NCBI GenBank assembly: GCA_030678995.1
Contig: JAUXTQ010000012.1
Coordinates: forward strand, 1 to 61,609
Length of the DNA: 61,609 nucleotides
Origin: Caulobacter sp.
GTDB taxonomy: Bacteria; Pseudomonadota; Alphaproteobacteria; Caulobacterales; Caulobacteraceae
Direction: 5' to 3'
Below, piece after piece: positions 8,258 to 17,114 of this stretch. How positions within the stretch are numbered: the first letter of the stretch is position 1; every line of letters starts with the position of its first letter. Made by a program: the position numbers and the translations under genes. Under the pieces are notes generated by a model. That model was given only the letters and a program-made list of their open reading frames with translations. It did no database searches and was not told the origin of the DNA.

Positions 8258-9241
8258 CTAGGCGATCCGCCCCTTCAGCCGCAGCCGGCTGACGCCGCCG
8301 TCGGGGTAGATGTTCAGGCGCACGAACCGGACCGGGCCGTGCGGCAGGATCTCCGTCGTGAAGACGTGGACGTGGTCCATCTGCAGCTTCGTTTCGGGCA
8401 GCAGCACTGGCCAGGCCTCCGCCTGTTTCGCGATCTCTTCGGGCGAGCCGGTCGCGTCGGCGCTGGCCTGGATCGAGCAACGGTCGGGGTAGTTGCCCTT
8501 GAAGTGGGCGGTATCGACGGTGATCTCGCTGATGAAGCCGGCGTGGCCGACCTCGAGGATCGCCCAGTCGTGGCCTGGTTCGCGGCGGCGGCGGGTCTCC
8601 CAGCCGTCGCCCATGTCCTTGCCCCGCCCCGGCGCGGTCAGGTTCTCGACCCGGCCGAAGTGCTCATCGTTGGCGATCAGGCCGCGGCCGCCATTCTCCA
8701 TGGCCAGCAGGTCCAGAACCGCGTCCGGCCCGACCTTGCTCCAGTCCTTGTGGATCGTCCCGTAGACCCGCAGCCGCGCCACGCCGCCATCGGGAAAGAT
8801 GTCCAGCCGCACATGCGTCCAGACCCCGCCCGGGGCAGCCTCCACGTACTGCCGGTCGTCGCCCCTCAGATCGAGCTTGCCGGTCAGGGGCGTCCAGGCC
8901 GCGCCCTCGCCGGGGACGACATCGTCGCTGACACAGCCAAACAGCGCCGCCCCGGGCGGGTAGTTGCCGGTGAAATGCCGGGTGTCGATCTCGAAGCCGT
9001 GGATCTCGCCCGGCGCGCCCAGGCGGACGACCGCCCAGTCGTGGCCGGGCACGCGCTTGCGGCGGCTTTCCCAGCCGTCCATCCACTTGCCGTTGTCGTC
9101 GTATTTGCCGGGGATGAACACGGGCTCGGCCGGGTCGATCAGCCGGGCCTTGTCGGCGAAAAAGTCGTCCGTGGCGTAGACCACCCCGCTCCCCAGGCGG
9201 GGCTGGGCCAGGTCGATCAGGCCGGCGAAGGGGTTGCTCAC
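8258..9241 (-). CDS. alc: Allantoicase
   Basis: Hydrolyses allantoate to ureidoglycolate and urea. The ~327-residue product has the two homologous jelly-roll halves expected of allantoicase, each with a GNYP and a GHDWA motif (FTGNYPPGA and FKGNYPDRC; GHDWAVVRLG and GHDWAILEVG) and an RLxIxPDGGVxRLR strand. The GTG at 9241 overlaps the uraD stop (GTGA) and gives the normal start VSNPFAGLIDLA; the longer open frame upstream is uraD read out of frame. It is the last gene of the puuE-uraD-alc operon. Confidence 0.93.
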   Translation of the reverse strand: MSNPFAGLIDLAQPRLGSGVVYATDDFFADKARLIDPAEPVFIPGKYDDNGKWMDGWESRRKRVPGHDWAVVRLGAPGEIHGFEIDTRHFTGNYPPGAALFGCVSDDVVPGEGAAWTPLTGKLDLRGDDRQYVEAAPGGVWTHVRLDIFPDGGVARLRVYGTIHKDWSKVGPDAVLDLLAMENGGRGLIANDEHFGRVENLTAPGRGKDMGDGWETRRRREPGHDWAILEVGHAGFISEITVDTAHFKGNYPDRCSIQASADATGSPEEIAKQAEAWPVLLPETKLQMDHVHVFTTEILPHGPVRFVRLNIYPDGGVSRLRLKGRIA

Positions 9242-9720
9242 GTCGCGTCCTCGTACAGCTCGTCCAGCCGGAAGGCGGCGATGCGGTGGATCTGGCGCAA
9301 GGCCTCGGCGAATTCGGTCTCCGGCGAGTTGGCAAGCCGGGTGGCGAAGGCGTCCAGGATGTCCCGCCGGGTCAGGCCCTTCACCGCCACGATGAAGGGA
9401 AAGCCGAAGCGGTCGTTGTAGGCGGCGTTGAGCCGCTGGAAGTCGGCGAATTCCTCCGGCGAGCACTGGTCGAGGCCGGCGCCGGACTGTTCCCGCACCG
9501 AGGCGTCGGCCATGCGGGCCCGGCCGGCCAGCTGGGGGTGGGCGCGGATCAGGGCCAGCTTGTCCTTGCGGGACGCGGAATCGACCACCGCCGCCATGGC
9601 CGTGGCCATGGCCCGGGACGAGCGGAGGGCCCCGGCCGCCGGCCAGACCGCCTCGGCGACCCAGGGCGAGTCCTCGTAGACCGCCCCGTAGCGCCGGATG
9701 AAGCCCTCCCTACCCGGCAT
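9238..9720 (-). CDS. uraD: 2-oxo-4-hydroxy-4-carboxy-5-ureidoimidazoline decarboxylase
   Basis: Third step of urate breakdown: stereospecific decarboxylation of OHCU to S-allantoin. The 160-residue length is usual. Diagnostic motifs are present: the catalytic histidine in IRAHPQLAG, SGAGLDQCSPEEF, and the LNAAYNDRFGFPFIVAVKG substrate segment. It overlaps puuE by 11 bases upstream and the allantoicase start by 3 bases downstream, so translation is probably coupled along the operon. Confidence 0.94.
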   Translation of the reverse strand: MPGREGFIRRYGAVYEDSPWVAEAVWPAAGALRSSRAMATAMAAVVDSASRKDKLALIRAHPQLAGRARMADASVREQSGAGLDQCSPEEFADFQRLNAAYNDRFGFPFIVAVKGLTRRDILDAFATRLANSPETEFAEALRQIHRIAAFRLDELYEDAT

Positions 9721-10618
9721 GTGGATGCCGCTTGCGCCAGTGGCGGGCGATGTCGATTCGCCGGGCGAACCAGACGTCCTGGTGCGACAGGGCGTGCCGC
9801 AGGAACCGCTCCAGCCCGGCCATCTTGCCCGGTCGCCCCGCCAGCCGGCAGTGCAGGCCGATGGACATCATCCTCGGTCGCTCCTCGCCCTCGGCGTAGA
9901 GCACGTCGAACGCGTCGCGCAGGTAGCTGAAGAACTGCTCGCCGGTGTTCAAGCCCGTGCCGGAGAAGCGCATGTCGTTGGCTTCCAGGGTGTAGGGCAC
10001 GATCAGGTGGGGCGTCGCCGTCTGGGTCGACCAGAACGGCAGGTCGTCGGAATAGTCGTCGGCGTCATAGAGGAAGCCGCCCTCCTCGGCCGCCAGCCGC
10101 CGGGTGTTGGGGCTGGTGCGGCCGGTGTACCAGCCCAGCGGCCGCTCGCCGGTCAGTCGGGTGTGGACATCGATGGCCCGGGCCATGTGCTCCCGCTCGA
10201 TGGCCTCGGGCACGGCCTGGTAGTCGATCCAGCGCCAGCCGTGGCTGGCGATCTCGTGGCCGGCCTGCAGGAAGGCCTCCACCGCCACCGGGTTGCGCGC
10301 CATCGCCGCCGCCACGCCAAATACCGTCAGGGGCAGGTCATAGCGCCCGAACAGCCGCAGCAGCCGCCAGACGCCGGCGCGGGCGCCGTATTCGTAGAGC
10401 GACTCCATGCTCATGTTCCGCGCGCCCTCGACGGCGGCGGGCGAGATCATGTCGGACAGGAAGGTCTCGGACCCGGCATCGCCGTGCAGGACGGAATTCT
10501 CGCCGCCCTCCTCGTAGTTGAGCACCACCTGGACGGCGATGCGCGCGCCGCCGGGCCAGTCCGCGTGCGGCGGATTGGGGCCGTAGCCGATCAGGTCTCT
10601 GGGGTAGCCGTCACGCAT
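9710..10618 (-). CDS. puuE: PuuE-type allantoinase (polysaccharide-deacetylase fold)
   Basis: Opens the ring of allantoin to give allantoate. The 302-residue product begins MRDGYPRDLIGYG, the PuuE signature start, and continues with the NYEEGGENS motif, the SLYEYGARAGVWRLL segment and the HGWRWIDYQ motif of the metal-free PuuE branch. The frame is open upstream of the ATG at 10618, but that stretch is non-coding divergent-promoter sequence. It is first in the leftward operon puuE-uraD-alc and divergent from hiuH; the 135-base gap between them should hold both promoters. Confidence 0.92.
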   Translation of the reverse strand: MRDGYPRDLIGYGPNPPHADWPGGARIAVQVVLNYEEGGENSVLHGDAGSETFLSDMISPAAVEGARNMSMESLYEYGARAGVWRLLRLFGRYDLPLTVFGVAAAMARNPVAVEAFLQAGHEIASHGWRWIDYQAVPEAIEREHMARAIDVHTRLTGERPLGWYTGRTSPNTRRLAAEEGGFLYDADDYSDDLPFWSTQTATPHLIVPYTLEANDMRFSGTGLNTGEQFFSYLRDAFDVLYAEGEERPRMMSIGLHCRLAGRPGKMAGLERFLRHALSHQDVWFARRIDIARHWRKRHPHAG

Positions 10619-10753
10619 GGGACGCGCATGGGAGGCCCGTGGAACCTCGATCGTCAAGGTTTGGGCGCGTTTCAGGGCCGGGGATGGTTGCATTCGGACC
10701 ATTCGGAGGAGAATCTGACCGGCTAGCCGCGCGTCGCGGGCCGTGGAGCGACA

Positions 10754-11095
10754 ATGACCGGTCTGACCACCCACGTTCTGGACACCACCCACGGCCGGCC
10801 GGCAGCGGGGGTCGCTGTGCGGCTGTTTCGCGATGGCCAGCAGCTGGTCGAGACCCACACCAACGCCGATGGCCGTTGCCCGGCGCCGTTGCTGACCGGC
10901 GAGACCATTCACCGGGGTCACTATCGGCTGGAGTTCGACGTGGGCGACTACTTCCGCGGTCAGGGCCTGGACCTGCCGCAACCCGCCTTCCTTGAGGTCG
11001 TGGCCATCGAATTCGGCATCCCCCATCCCGCGGACCACTACCATGTGCCGCTGCTGGTCTCGCCGTACGGCTACTCCACCTACCGGGGGAGCTGA
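10754..11095 (+). CDS. uraH: 5-hydroxyisourate hydrolase (transthyretin-like)
   Basis: Second step of urate breakdown: hydrolysis of 5-hydroxyisourate to OHCU. The 113-residue product has the family start LTTHVLDTTHGRPAAGVAV with the active-site histidine, an internal HYHVPLL motif carrying another catalytic histidine, and the invariant C-terminal tetrapeptide YRGS. The stop overlaps the xdhA ATG by one base (TGATG), placing it at the head of the rightward operon uraH-xdhABC-puuD-allA. Confidence 0.96.
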   Translation: MTGLTTHVLDTTHGRPAAGVAVRLFRDGQQLVETHTNADGRCPAPLLTGETIHRGHYRLEFDVGDYFRGQGLDLPQPAFLEVVAIEFGIPHPADHYHVPLLVSPYGYSTYRGS

Positions 11096-12504
11096 TGGCG
11101 CGGGATGTCGTCCGGTTCGTGCTCGATGGCGAGATCCGCGAACTGCGCGACATCGACCCGACGACGACGGTGCTGGGCCTGCTGCGCTACGACCTGCGCC
11201 GCACAGGGACCAAGGAAGGCTGCGCCGAGGGCGACTGCGGCGCCTGCACCGTGGCGCTCGGCGAGCTCGACGGCGACCAGGTGACGTGGCGGGCGGTCAA
11301 CGCCTGCATCCTGTTCGCGCCGATGCTCGACGGCAAGGCGCTGAAGACCGTCGAAAGCCTCGGCGGGGACCACCCGGTGCAGAGGGCCCTGGTCGAGCAC
11401 CATGGCTCGCAATGCGGCTTCTGCACGCCCGGGTTCGTCATGAGCCTGTGGGCGCGCGGGCGGGAGGACTCGCCGCCGCCCGTCGCCGACTCCATCGCCG
11501 GCAACCTCTGCCGCTGCACCGGCTACGGCCCGATCATCGCCGCCGCCGAGGCGGTCGCGCCGAGGGCCACAGACGATCCGGTCGAGGCGCTGAAGGCCCT
11601 CGCCCGCGACGAGCCCTTGTCGCTGAACCATGCCGGCCGCCGCTGGTTCGCGCCGAAGTCGCTCGGCGACCTCGCCGCGCTGATCGAGGCCAATCCGGAC
11701 GCCGTGGTGCTGGCCGGCGCGACCGATGTCGGCCTGTGGGTGACCAAGCAGCACAGGACGCTGGAGACCATCATCCACCTGGGCGAGGTGGGCGAGCTGA
11801 GGACCGTCTCCCTGACGCCCGAAGGCCTGCGGATCGGCGCGGGCGTGCGCTATTCGGACGCCTGGGCGGCGCTGGCCGACCTGCACCCGGATCTCGGCGA
11901 GCTGGTCCGGCGGCTGGGCTCGGTGCAGGTGCGCAACAGCGGCACGATCGGCGGCAACATCGCCAACGGCTCGCCCATCGGCGACATGCCACCCGCCCTG
12001 ATCGCGCTGGGCGCCACCTTGGTGCTGCGAAAGGGCGACGAGACCCGCCGGATGCCGTTGGAGGACTACTTCCTCGCCTATGGCAAACAGGACCGGCGGC
12101 CGGGCGAGTTCGTCGAGGCCGTGATCGTCCTGCCGCCGGTTGGCCTCTACCGGGTGTTCAAGCTGTCCAAGCGGTTCGACCAGGATATCTCGGCCGTCTG
12201 CGGCGGCTTCTCGCTGTCGATAAAAGACGGGCATGTAGCAAACGCCGGGGTAGCCTTTGGCGGCATGGCGGCGACGCCGAAGCGGGCCGCAGCCTGCGAG
12301 GCGGCCCTCACCGGCAAACCCTGGACGGAGGCGACCATCGAGGCCGCCGCGACGGCGCTCGAGCGGGACTTCCAGCCCATCGACGACATGCGCGCCTCGG
12401 CCGCCTATCGCCTGGCCGGCGCGAAGAACCTGCTGCGCAAGGTGTTCGCCGAGAGCGGCGGCGCGGCTGTGCGGGTGCTGGACGCGGGGCCGGTCGATGC
12501 CTGA
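11095..12504 (+). CDS. xdhA: Xanthine dehydrogenase small subunit (2Fe-2S and FAD)
   Basis: Electron-transfer subunit of the molybdenum hydroxylase oxidising hypoxanthine and xanthine to urate. The N-terminal plant-type 2Fe-2S domain carries Cys43, Cys48, Cys51 and Cys71. The helical 2Fe-2S domain carries Cys107, Cys110, Cys139 and Cys141 (CGFCTPGF, CRCTGYGPI). From about residue 180 follows the FAD domain with LAGATDVGLWV and GTIGGNIANGSPIGD. The length of 469 residues matches bacterial XdhA. It overlaps uraH by 1 base and xdhB by 8 bases. Confidence 0.96.
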   Translation: MARDVVRFVLDGEIRELRDIDPTTTVLGLLRYDLRRTGTKEGCAEGDCGACTVALGELDGDQVTWRAVNACILFAPMLDGKALKTVESLGGDHPVQRALVEHHGSQCGFCTPGFVMSLWARGREDSPPPVADSIAGNLCRCTGYGPIIAAAEAVAPRATDDPVEALKALARDEPLSLNHAGRRWFAPKSLGDLAALIEANPDAVVLAGATDVGLWVTKQHRTLETIIHLGEVGELRTVSLTPEGLRIGAGVRYSDAWAALADLHPDLGELVRRLGSVQVRNSGTIGGNIANGSPIGDMPPALIALGATLVLRKGDETRRMPLEDYFLAYGKQDRRPGEFVEAVIVLPPVGLYRVFKLSKRFDQDISAVCGGFSLSIKDGHVANAGVAFGGMAATPKRAAACEAALTGKPWTEATIEAAATALERDFQPIDDMRASAAYRLAGAKNLLRKVFAESGGAAVRVLDAGPVDA

Positions 12505-14800
12505 GGCGGGCGTGGTCCATCAACCGATCAGGCACGACAGCGCGGAGAAGCACGTCTCCGGCTGGGCCCTGTACATCGACGACCTGCCCCACCCGGCCGA
12601 CCTGCTGCACGTCCATATCGGCATGAGCGAGCGGGCCCACGCCCGGATCGTCGCCATGGACCTGACCGCCGTCCGGGCCGCGCCGGGCGTCATCGATGTG
12701 ATCAGCGCCAGCGACATTCCCGGCAAGAACGACGTCAGCCCGGTGGCCGGGGACGATCCCCTGTTCGCCGACGGTCTGGTGCAGTACGTCGGCCAGTCGC
12801 TGTTCGCGGTGGCCGCCGAGACCGAGGCGCAGGCCCGCGCCGCCGCGAAGCTGGCCGAGGTGGTCTACGAAGACCTGCCGCCGCTCATCACCATCGCCGA
12901 CGCCCGCGCCGCCGGGACGGTGATCGAGCCGGCCCAGACCATGCGCCTGGGCGACGCCTCCGCCGCCATCGCCGCCGCGCCGCACCGGCTTGAAGGCCGG
13001 CTGGCCATCGGCGGCCAGGACCACTTCTACCTCGAGGGCCAGATCGCCCTGGCCACGCCGCGCGAGGACGGGGACGTCCATGTCTGGTCCTCGACCCAGC
13101 ACCCGACCGAGGTGCAGCACAACGTCGCCAGGGTGCTGGGCGTCCGCGACCATAGCGTCACCGTCGAGATCCGCCGGATGGGCGGGGGCTTCGGCGGCAA
13201 GGAGAGCCAGCCGGCCCTGTTTGCCGCGGCGGCGGCCCTGATCGCCGTGCGCACCGGCCGCCCGGCCAAGGTCCGCCTCGACCGCGACGACGACATGGTC
13301 ATGACCGGCAAGCGGCACGACTTCGAGACCGCGTGGTCGGTGGGCTTCGACGACGACGGGAGGTTGGCCGGCGCCACCTTCGACCTGGCCAGCCGCTGCG
13401 GCTGCTCCGCCGACCTGTCGATGGCCATCAACGACCGGGCGATGTTCCATTGCGACAACGCCTACGCCCTGCCGACGGCGAAGATCGTCTCGCACCGGTT
13501 CCGGACGAACACGGTGTCCAACACCGCCTTTCGGGGGTTCGGCGGGCCGCAGGGGATGATGGGCGTCGAGCGGGCGCTGGACGCGGTGGCCCTGCACCTC
13601 GGCAAGGACCCGCTCGACGTCCGCAAGGCCAATCTCTACGGGCCGGCCGGGGTTCAGACCCCCTACGGCCAGACCGTCGAGGGCAGCCCTGCCCTGGCCC
13701 TGATCGAGCAGCTGGAGGCGAGCAGCGGCTACCGCGTCCGCCGCGCCGCCATCCTCAAGTGGAACGCTGAGAACCGCTGGCTGAAGCGCGGCATCGCCCT
13801 GACGCCGGTGAAGTTCGGCATCAGCTTCACCGCCACCCATCTCAACCAGGCCGGGGCGTTGGTCCATGTCTACACCGACGGCAGCGTCATGCTGAACCAC
13901 GGCGGCACGGAGATGGGCCAGGGCCTCTATGTGAAGGTCGCCCAGGTGGTCGCCGACGTGTTCGGCCTGGACCTGGACCAGGTGAAGATCACCGCCACGG
14001 CCACCGACAAGGTGCCCAACACCTCGGCCACCGCCGCCTCCTCCGGCTCGGACCTCAACGGCATGGCGGCCCTGGACGCCGCCGGCCAGATCCGCGACCG
14101 GCTGGTCGCCTTCGCCGCCGCCGAGTTCGGCGTTCCGCCGGGCCGGATCGTGTTCGAGAACAACAGCGTACGCGTCGGCGACACCGTGCTGACCTTCGCC
14201 GAGCTGGCGAAGAAGGCCTGGTTCGCCCGCGTCTCGCTGTCGGCCGCCGGCTACTACCGCACGCCGAAGATCCACTATGACCGGACCCGCCATCAGGGCC
14301 GGCCGTTCCTCTACTACGCCTGGGGCGCCGCCGTGTCGGAGGTGATCATCGACACGCTGACCGGCGAGAACCGCTGCCTCCGCACGGACATCCTGCACGA
14401 CTGCGGCAAGTCGCTGAACCCGGCCATCGACCTCGGCCAGATCGAGGGCGGCTTCGTCCAGGGCATGGGCTGGCTGACCACCGAAGAGCTGGTGTTCGAC
14501 GCCAAGGGCGTGCTGAAGACCCACGCCCCCTCGACCTACAAGATCCCGACGGCGTCGGACCGGCCAGGCGTGATGAACATCGATTTCTGGCATGAGCCCA
14601 ACGCCGAGCCGACCATCCACCGCTCCAAGGCGGTGGGCGAGCCGCCGCTGATGCTGGCCATCTCGGTGTTCTCGGCCCTGACCCAGGCCGTCGCGGCGGC
14701 CGGCGACTGGCGTGTGATGCCCGACCTCGACGCCCCGGCGACGCCCGAGCGCATCCTGATGGCGGTGGACGATGTCCGTCGCCGGGCTGGGCTGGCATGA
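12497..14800 (+). CDS. xdhB: Xanthine dehydrogenase large subunit (molybdopterin binding)
   Basis: Catalytic subunit carrying the molybdenum cofactor, 767 residues. Moco and substrate motifs are visible: GGGFGGKESQ, AFRGFGGPQGMM with the substrate-guiding arginine, GTEMGQGLYVKV, and the C-terminal VGEPPLML with the catalytic base Glu715. The ATG at 12497 inside the end of xdhA gives the standard start MPEAGVVHQPIRHDSA; the longer upstream frame is xdhA out of phase. It overlaps xdhC by 4 bases (ATGA). Confidence 0.96.
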   Translation: MPEAGVVHQPIRHDSAEKHVSGWALYIDDLPHPADLLHVHIGMSERAHARIVAMDLTAVRAAPGVIDVISASDIPGKNDVSPVAGDDPLFADGLVQYVGQSLFAVAAETEAQARAAAKLAEVVYEDLPPLITIADARAAGTVIEPAQTMRLGDASAAIAAAPHRLEGRLAIGGQDHFYLEGQIALATPREDGDVHVWSSTQHPTEVQHNVARVLGVRDHSVTVEIRRMGGGFGGKESQPALFAAAAALIAVRTGRPAKVRLDRDDDMVMTGKRHDFETAWSVGFDDDGRLAGATFDLASRCGCSADLSMAINDRAMFHCDNAYALPTAKIVSHRFRTNTVSNTAFRGFGGPQGMMGVERALDAVALHLGKDPLDVRKANLYGPAGVQTPYGQTVEGSPALALIEQLEASSGYRVRRAAILKWNAENRWLKRGIALTPVKFGISFTATHLNQAGALVHVYTDGSVMLNHGGTEMGQGLYVKVAQVVADVFGLDLDQVKITATATDKVPNTSATAASSGSDLNGMAALDAAGQIRDRLVAFAAAEFGVPPGRIVFENNSVRVGDTVLTFAELAKKAWFARVSLSAAGYYRTPKIHYDRTRHQGRPFLYYAWGAAVSEVIIDTLTGENRCLRTDILHDCGKSLNPAIDLGQIEGGFVQGMGWLTTEELVFDAKGVLKTHAPSTYKIPTASDRPGVMNIDFWHEPNAEPTIHRSKAVGEPPLMLAISVFSALTQAVAAAGDWRVMPDLDAPATPERILMAVDDVRRRAGLA

Positions 14801-15936
14801 GCTGGGCCGCGCAAGCCCTGACCGCCGTGACGCGCGGCGAGGCCCTGGCCATGGTCACCGTGGTGGCCGCCGAGGGCTCGACCCCGCGCGAAGCCGGGAC
14901 GCGGATGCTGGTCGGCGCGCGCGGCCAGAGCGGCACCATCGGCGGCGGCGCCCTGGAACACCGGGCGACCGAACAGTGCCGGCGGATGCTGGGGAGCGAG
15001 CGGAGCTGGGCGTTGCAGGACTACCCGCTGGGCCCGTTCCTGCAGCAGTGCTGCGGCGGCCATGTGCGGCTGCTGCTGGAGCGGCTGGACGCGGGCAGCG
15101 CCGGCTGGCTCGGCGAGGTTGCCGCGCTGGAGACGGCGGGGGAGCGGTATCAGCTCGAAGGCCGGGTGCGCGGCGACCACCTCCAACGCTCAATCCTCCC
15201 CGCGAAGCCGGGGAGGGGGACCGCCGAAGGCGGTGGAGGGGGCAGCGCGAACGCGAGCGGCCCCGTCCTGAATTCAGGTCTTTCCGGCAGGTCCGGCGCT
15301 GCCCCCTCCACCATCCTGCGGATGGTCCCCCTCCCCAGCGCGCTTCGCTTGTGGGGAGGATTGGATGAAGTCGACCAATGGCCCGGCGCGCTGATCCGCA
15401 TGGTCGACGCCAACGGCCAGCCCCTCCCCGGCCGCCGCCCCAAACTCTCCGAAGGCGACGCCCTGATCGAGCGGATCGACGCCCGCAAGCCGCGCCTCGT
15501 CCTGTTCGGCGCCGGCCATGTCGGCCAGGCCATCGCCCGGGCCTTCGCGCCGCTGCCCTTCGCTCTCGACTGGCACGACAGCCGCGAGGAGGCCGCCGGG
15601 CCGGGCGTGGCGGTCCATGACGAGGCGCGGCTGGTCGAGATCGCGGCCGCAGTTGGAGAAGCGGACTACGTCCTGATCCTGACCCACAACCACGACCTGG
15701 ATTACCAGCTGACCCGGGCGGTTCTAACGGCCGGTGGCGGCCGCTACACCGGGCTGATCGGCTCCGACACCAAGCGCGCCCGCTTCCTGCGCCGCCTGCG
15801 CGACGACGGCGTTTCCGAAGCCACCATCGCCCGCCTGACCTGCCCGATCGGCCTGCCCGGCCTCAAGAGCAAGGCCCCGGAAGTGATCGCCGTGGCCGTG
15901 GCCGCCCAACTCCTGCAGATGGTCGAGACGCCATGA
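14797..15936 (+). CDS. xdhC: Xanthine dehydrogenase accessory protein XdhC with an inserted palindromic segment
   Basis: XdhC binds the molybdenum cofactor and helps sulfurate and insert it into XdhB. The N-terminal XdhC/CoxI domain (VAAEGSTPREAGTRMLVG, IGGGALEH, QCCGG) and the C-terminal Rossmann domain (LVLFGAGHVGQA, LIGSDTK, CPIGLPGLKSKAPEVIAVAV) are intact. Residues about 132-189 between them are unlike any XdhC: they are low-complexity, and their DNA (15191-15363) is a palindromic repeat element inserted without breaking the frame. At 379 residues the protein exceeds the usual ~270-330. The inserted stretch falls in the inter-domain linker, so activity may survive. It overlaps xdhB and puuD by 4 bases each. 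Confidence 0.93.
   Translation: MSWAAQALTAVTRGEALAMVTVVAAEGSTPREAGTRMLVGARGQSGTIGGGALEHRATEQCRRMLGSERSWALQDYPLGPFLQQCCGGHVRLLLERLDAGSAGWLGEVAALETAGERYQLEGRVRGDHLQRSILPAKPGRGTAEGGGGGSANASGPVLNSGLSGRSGAAPSTILRMVPLPSALRLWGGLDEVDQWPGALIRMVDANGQPLPGRRPKLSEGDALIERIDARKPRLVLFGAGHVGQAIARAFAPLPFALDWHDSREEAAGPGVAVHDEARLVEIAAAVGEADYVLILTHNHDLDYQLTRAVLTAGGGRYTGLIGSDTKRARFLRRLRDDGVSEATIARLTCPIGLPGLKSKAPEVIAVAVAAQLLQMVETP
15191..15363. repeat. Palindromic repeat element inserted in frame within xdhC
   Basis: Outer arms CAATCCTCCCC (15191-15201) and GGGGAGGATTG (15353-15363) are perfect reverse complements. Inside lie further symmetric parts: CCCCCTCCACC matches GGTGGAGGGGG, CGCTGCCCC matches GGGGCAGCG, and each side has local hairpins such as CCGCCGAAGGCGG and CCATCCTGCGGATGG. 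The same building blocks (gggagaggggga, ccaccatgctccgcatggt) recur between genes at 25803-25842 and 26096-26144. It adds about 58 codons to xdhC without a stop. Confidence 0.85.
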
Positions 15937-17114
15937 CCGCCGACCTCCTCGCCTGGCTGAACCTCGGCGTCCGCTGGCTGCACCTCATCGCCGGCATCGC
16001 CTGGATCGGCTCGTCCTTCTACTTCATGTGGCTGGACGCGCGGCTGAAGGCCGACGACACCACGCCCGCGGGCGTGCAGGGCGACCTGTGGGCCGTTCAC
16101 GGCGGCGGCTTCTATCACAAGCGCAAATACCTCTCCGTCCCGCCGGACCTTCCCGAGGAGCTGCACTGGTTCAAATGGGAGGCCTACACCACCTGGCTCA
16201 GCGGCTCGGCCCTGCTGGTGCTGATCTACTATCTGGGCGCCCCGACCTACCTGATCGACACGTCCAAGATGGACCTCGCGCCCTGGCAAGCGATCGGCAT
16301 CGGCCTGGCCTTCCTCGCGGGCGGCTGGATCCTCTACGACGGCCTTTGCCGCTCCCCGCTGGGCCAGCGGCTGAGGCTGTTCGGCGCAGTCTGGTTCCTC
16401 ATCCTGACCGCCGCCGCCTATGCCCTCAGCCACATCTTCAGCAACCGCGGAGCCTTCATCCATCTGGGGGCGATCATCGGCACGGTGATGGTGGCCAACG
16501 TCTTCCTGATCATCATCCCCAACCAGCGGAAGATCGTCGCCGCCATGCTGGCTGGCCAGCCCGTCGATCCGGCGCTGGGCAAGCGCGGCAAGATGCGCTC
16601 GGTGCACAACAACTACATGACCCTGCCGGTGCTGTTCCTGATGGTCAGCAACCACTACCCAATGGTCATCGACCACCCGCTGAACTGGCTGCTGGTGGCC
16701 GGGATCGGCGCCAGCGGCTGGACCATCCGCCACTATTTCAACCGCCGGAACGCCGGCTCCGGCCAGCCGATGATCCTCGTCAACGGGGCGGTGATCTTCC
16801 TGGCGGTGATGGGGGTGGCCCTGGCGACCAAACCGCAGCCGGCGCAGGTCGCCGGGGTCGTGTCGTTCAGCGAGGTCCAGGCCATCGTCGCCCGTCACTG
16901 CAGCGCCTGCCATTCCGCCAGCCCGACCAACCCGGCCTTCGCCGCCCCGCCCAATGGCGTGGCCTATGACACCGAGGCCGACATCCGCCGCCACGCCCCG
17001 CGCATCTACGAGCGCGCCGTGGCCACCGACAGCATGCCGCTGGGCAATGAGACAGGCATGACGAAGACCGAGCGCGACCGGCTGGGCGCCTGGATCCGGG
17101 CGGAGGCGAAGTGA
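15933..17114 (+). CDS. puuD: Membrane urate oxidase PuuD with C-terminal cytochrome c domain
   Basis: First step of urate degradation: oxidation to 5-hydroxyisourate at the inner membrane. The 393-residue product has several transmembrane helices, starting WLHLIAGIAWIGSSFYFMWL, and the PuuD landmarks HGGGFYHKRKY, WFKWEAYTTWLSG and SVHNNYMTLPVLFLM. A soluble C-terminal cytochrome c domain carries the haem motif Cys323-Ser-Ala-Cys326-His327, with a candidate axial Met in TDSMPLGN. Electrons probably go to the respiratory chain rather than directly to oxygen. Start and stop overlap xdhC and allA, consistent with one operon. Confidence 0.94.
   Translation: MTADLLAWLNLGVRWLHLIAGIAWIGSSFYFMWLDARLKADDTTPAGVQGDLWAVHGGGFYHKRKYLSVPPDLPEELHWFKWEAYTTWLSGSALLVLIYYLGAPTYLIDTSKMDLAPWQAIGIGLAFLAGGWILYDGLCRSPLGQRLRLFGAVWFLILTAAAYALSHIFSNRGAFIHLGAIIGTVMVANVFLIIIPNQRKIVAAMLAGQPVDPALGKRGKMRSVHNNYMTLPVLFLMVSNHYPMVIDHPLNWLLVAGIGASGWTIRHYFNRRNAGSGQPMILVNGAVIFLAVMGVALATKPQPAQVAGVVSFSEVQAIVARHCSACHSASPTNPAFAAPPNGVAYDTEADIRRHAPRIYERAVATDSMPLGNETGMTKTERDRLGAWIRAEAK

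Noticed and set aside
12308..14620. 770-codon leftward frame opposite xdhB
   Set aside because: Same type of GC-driven antisense frame; its translation is His/Gly/Arg-rich without recognisable domains.
15191..15363. Frameshift or pseudogenisation of xdhC by the inserted repeat
   Set aside because: The frame stays open and both conserved domains are complete on either side, so the gene appears functional in reading frame.
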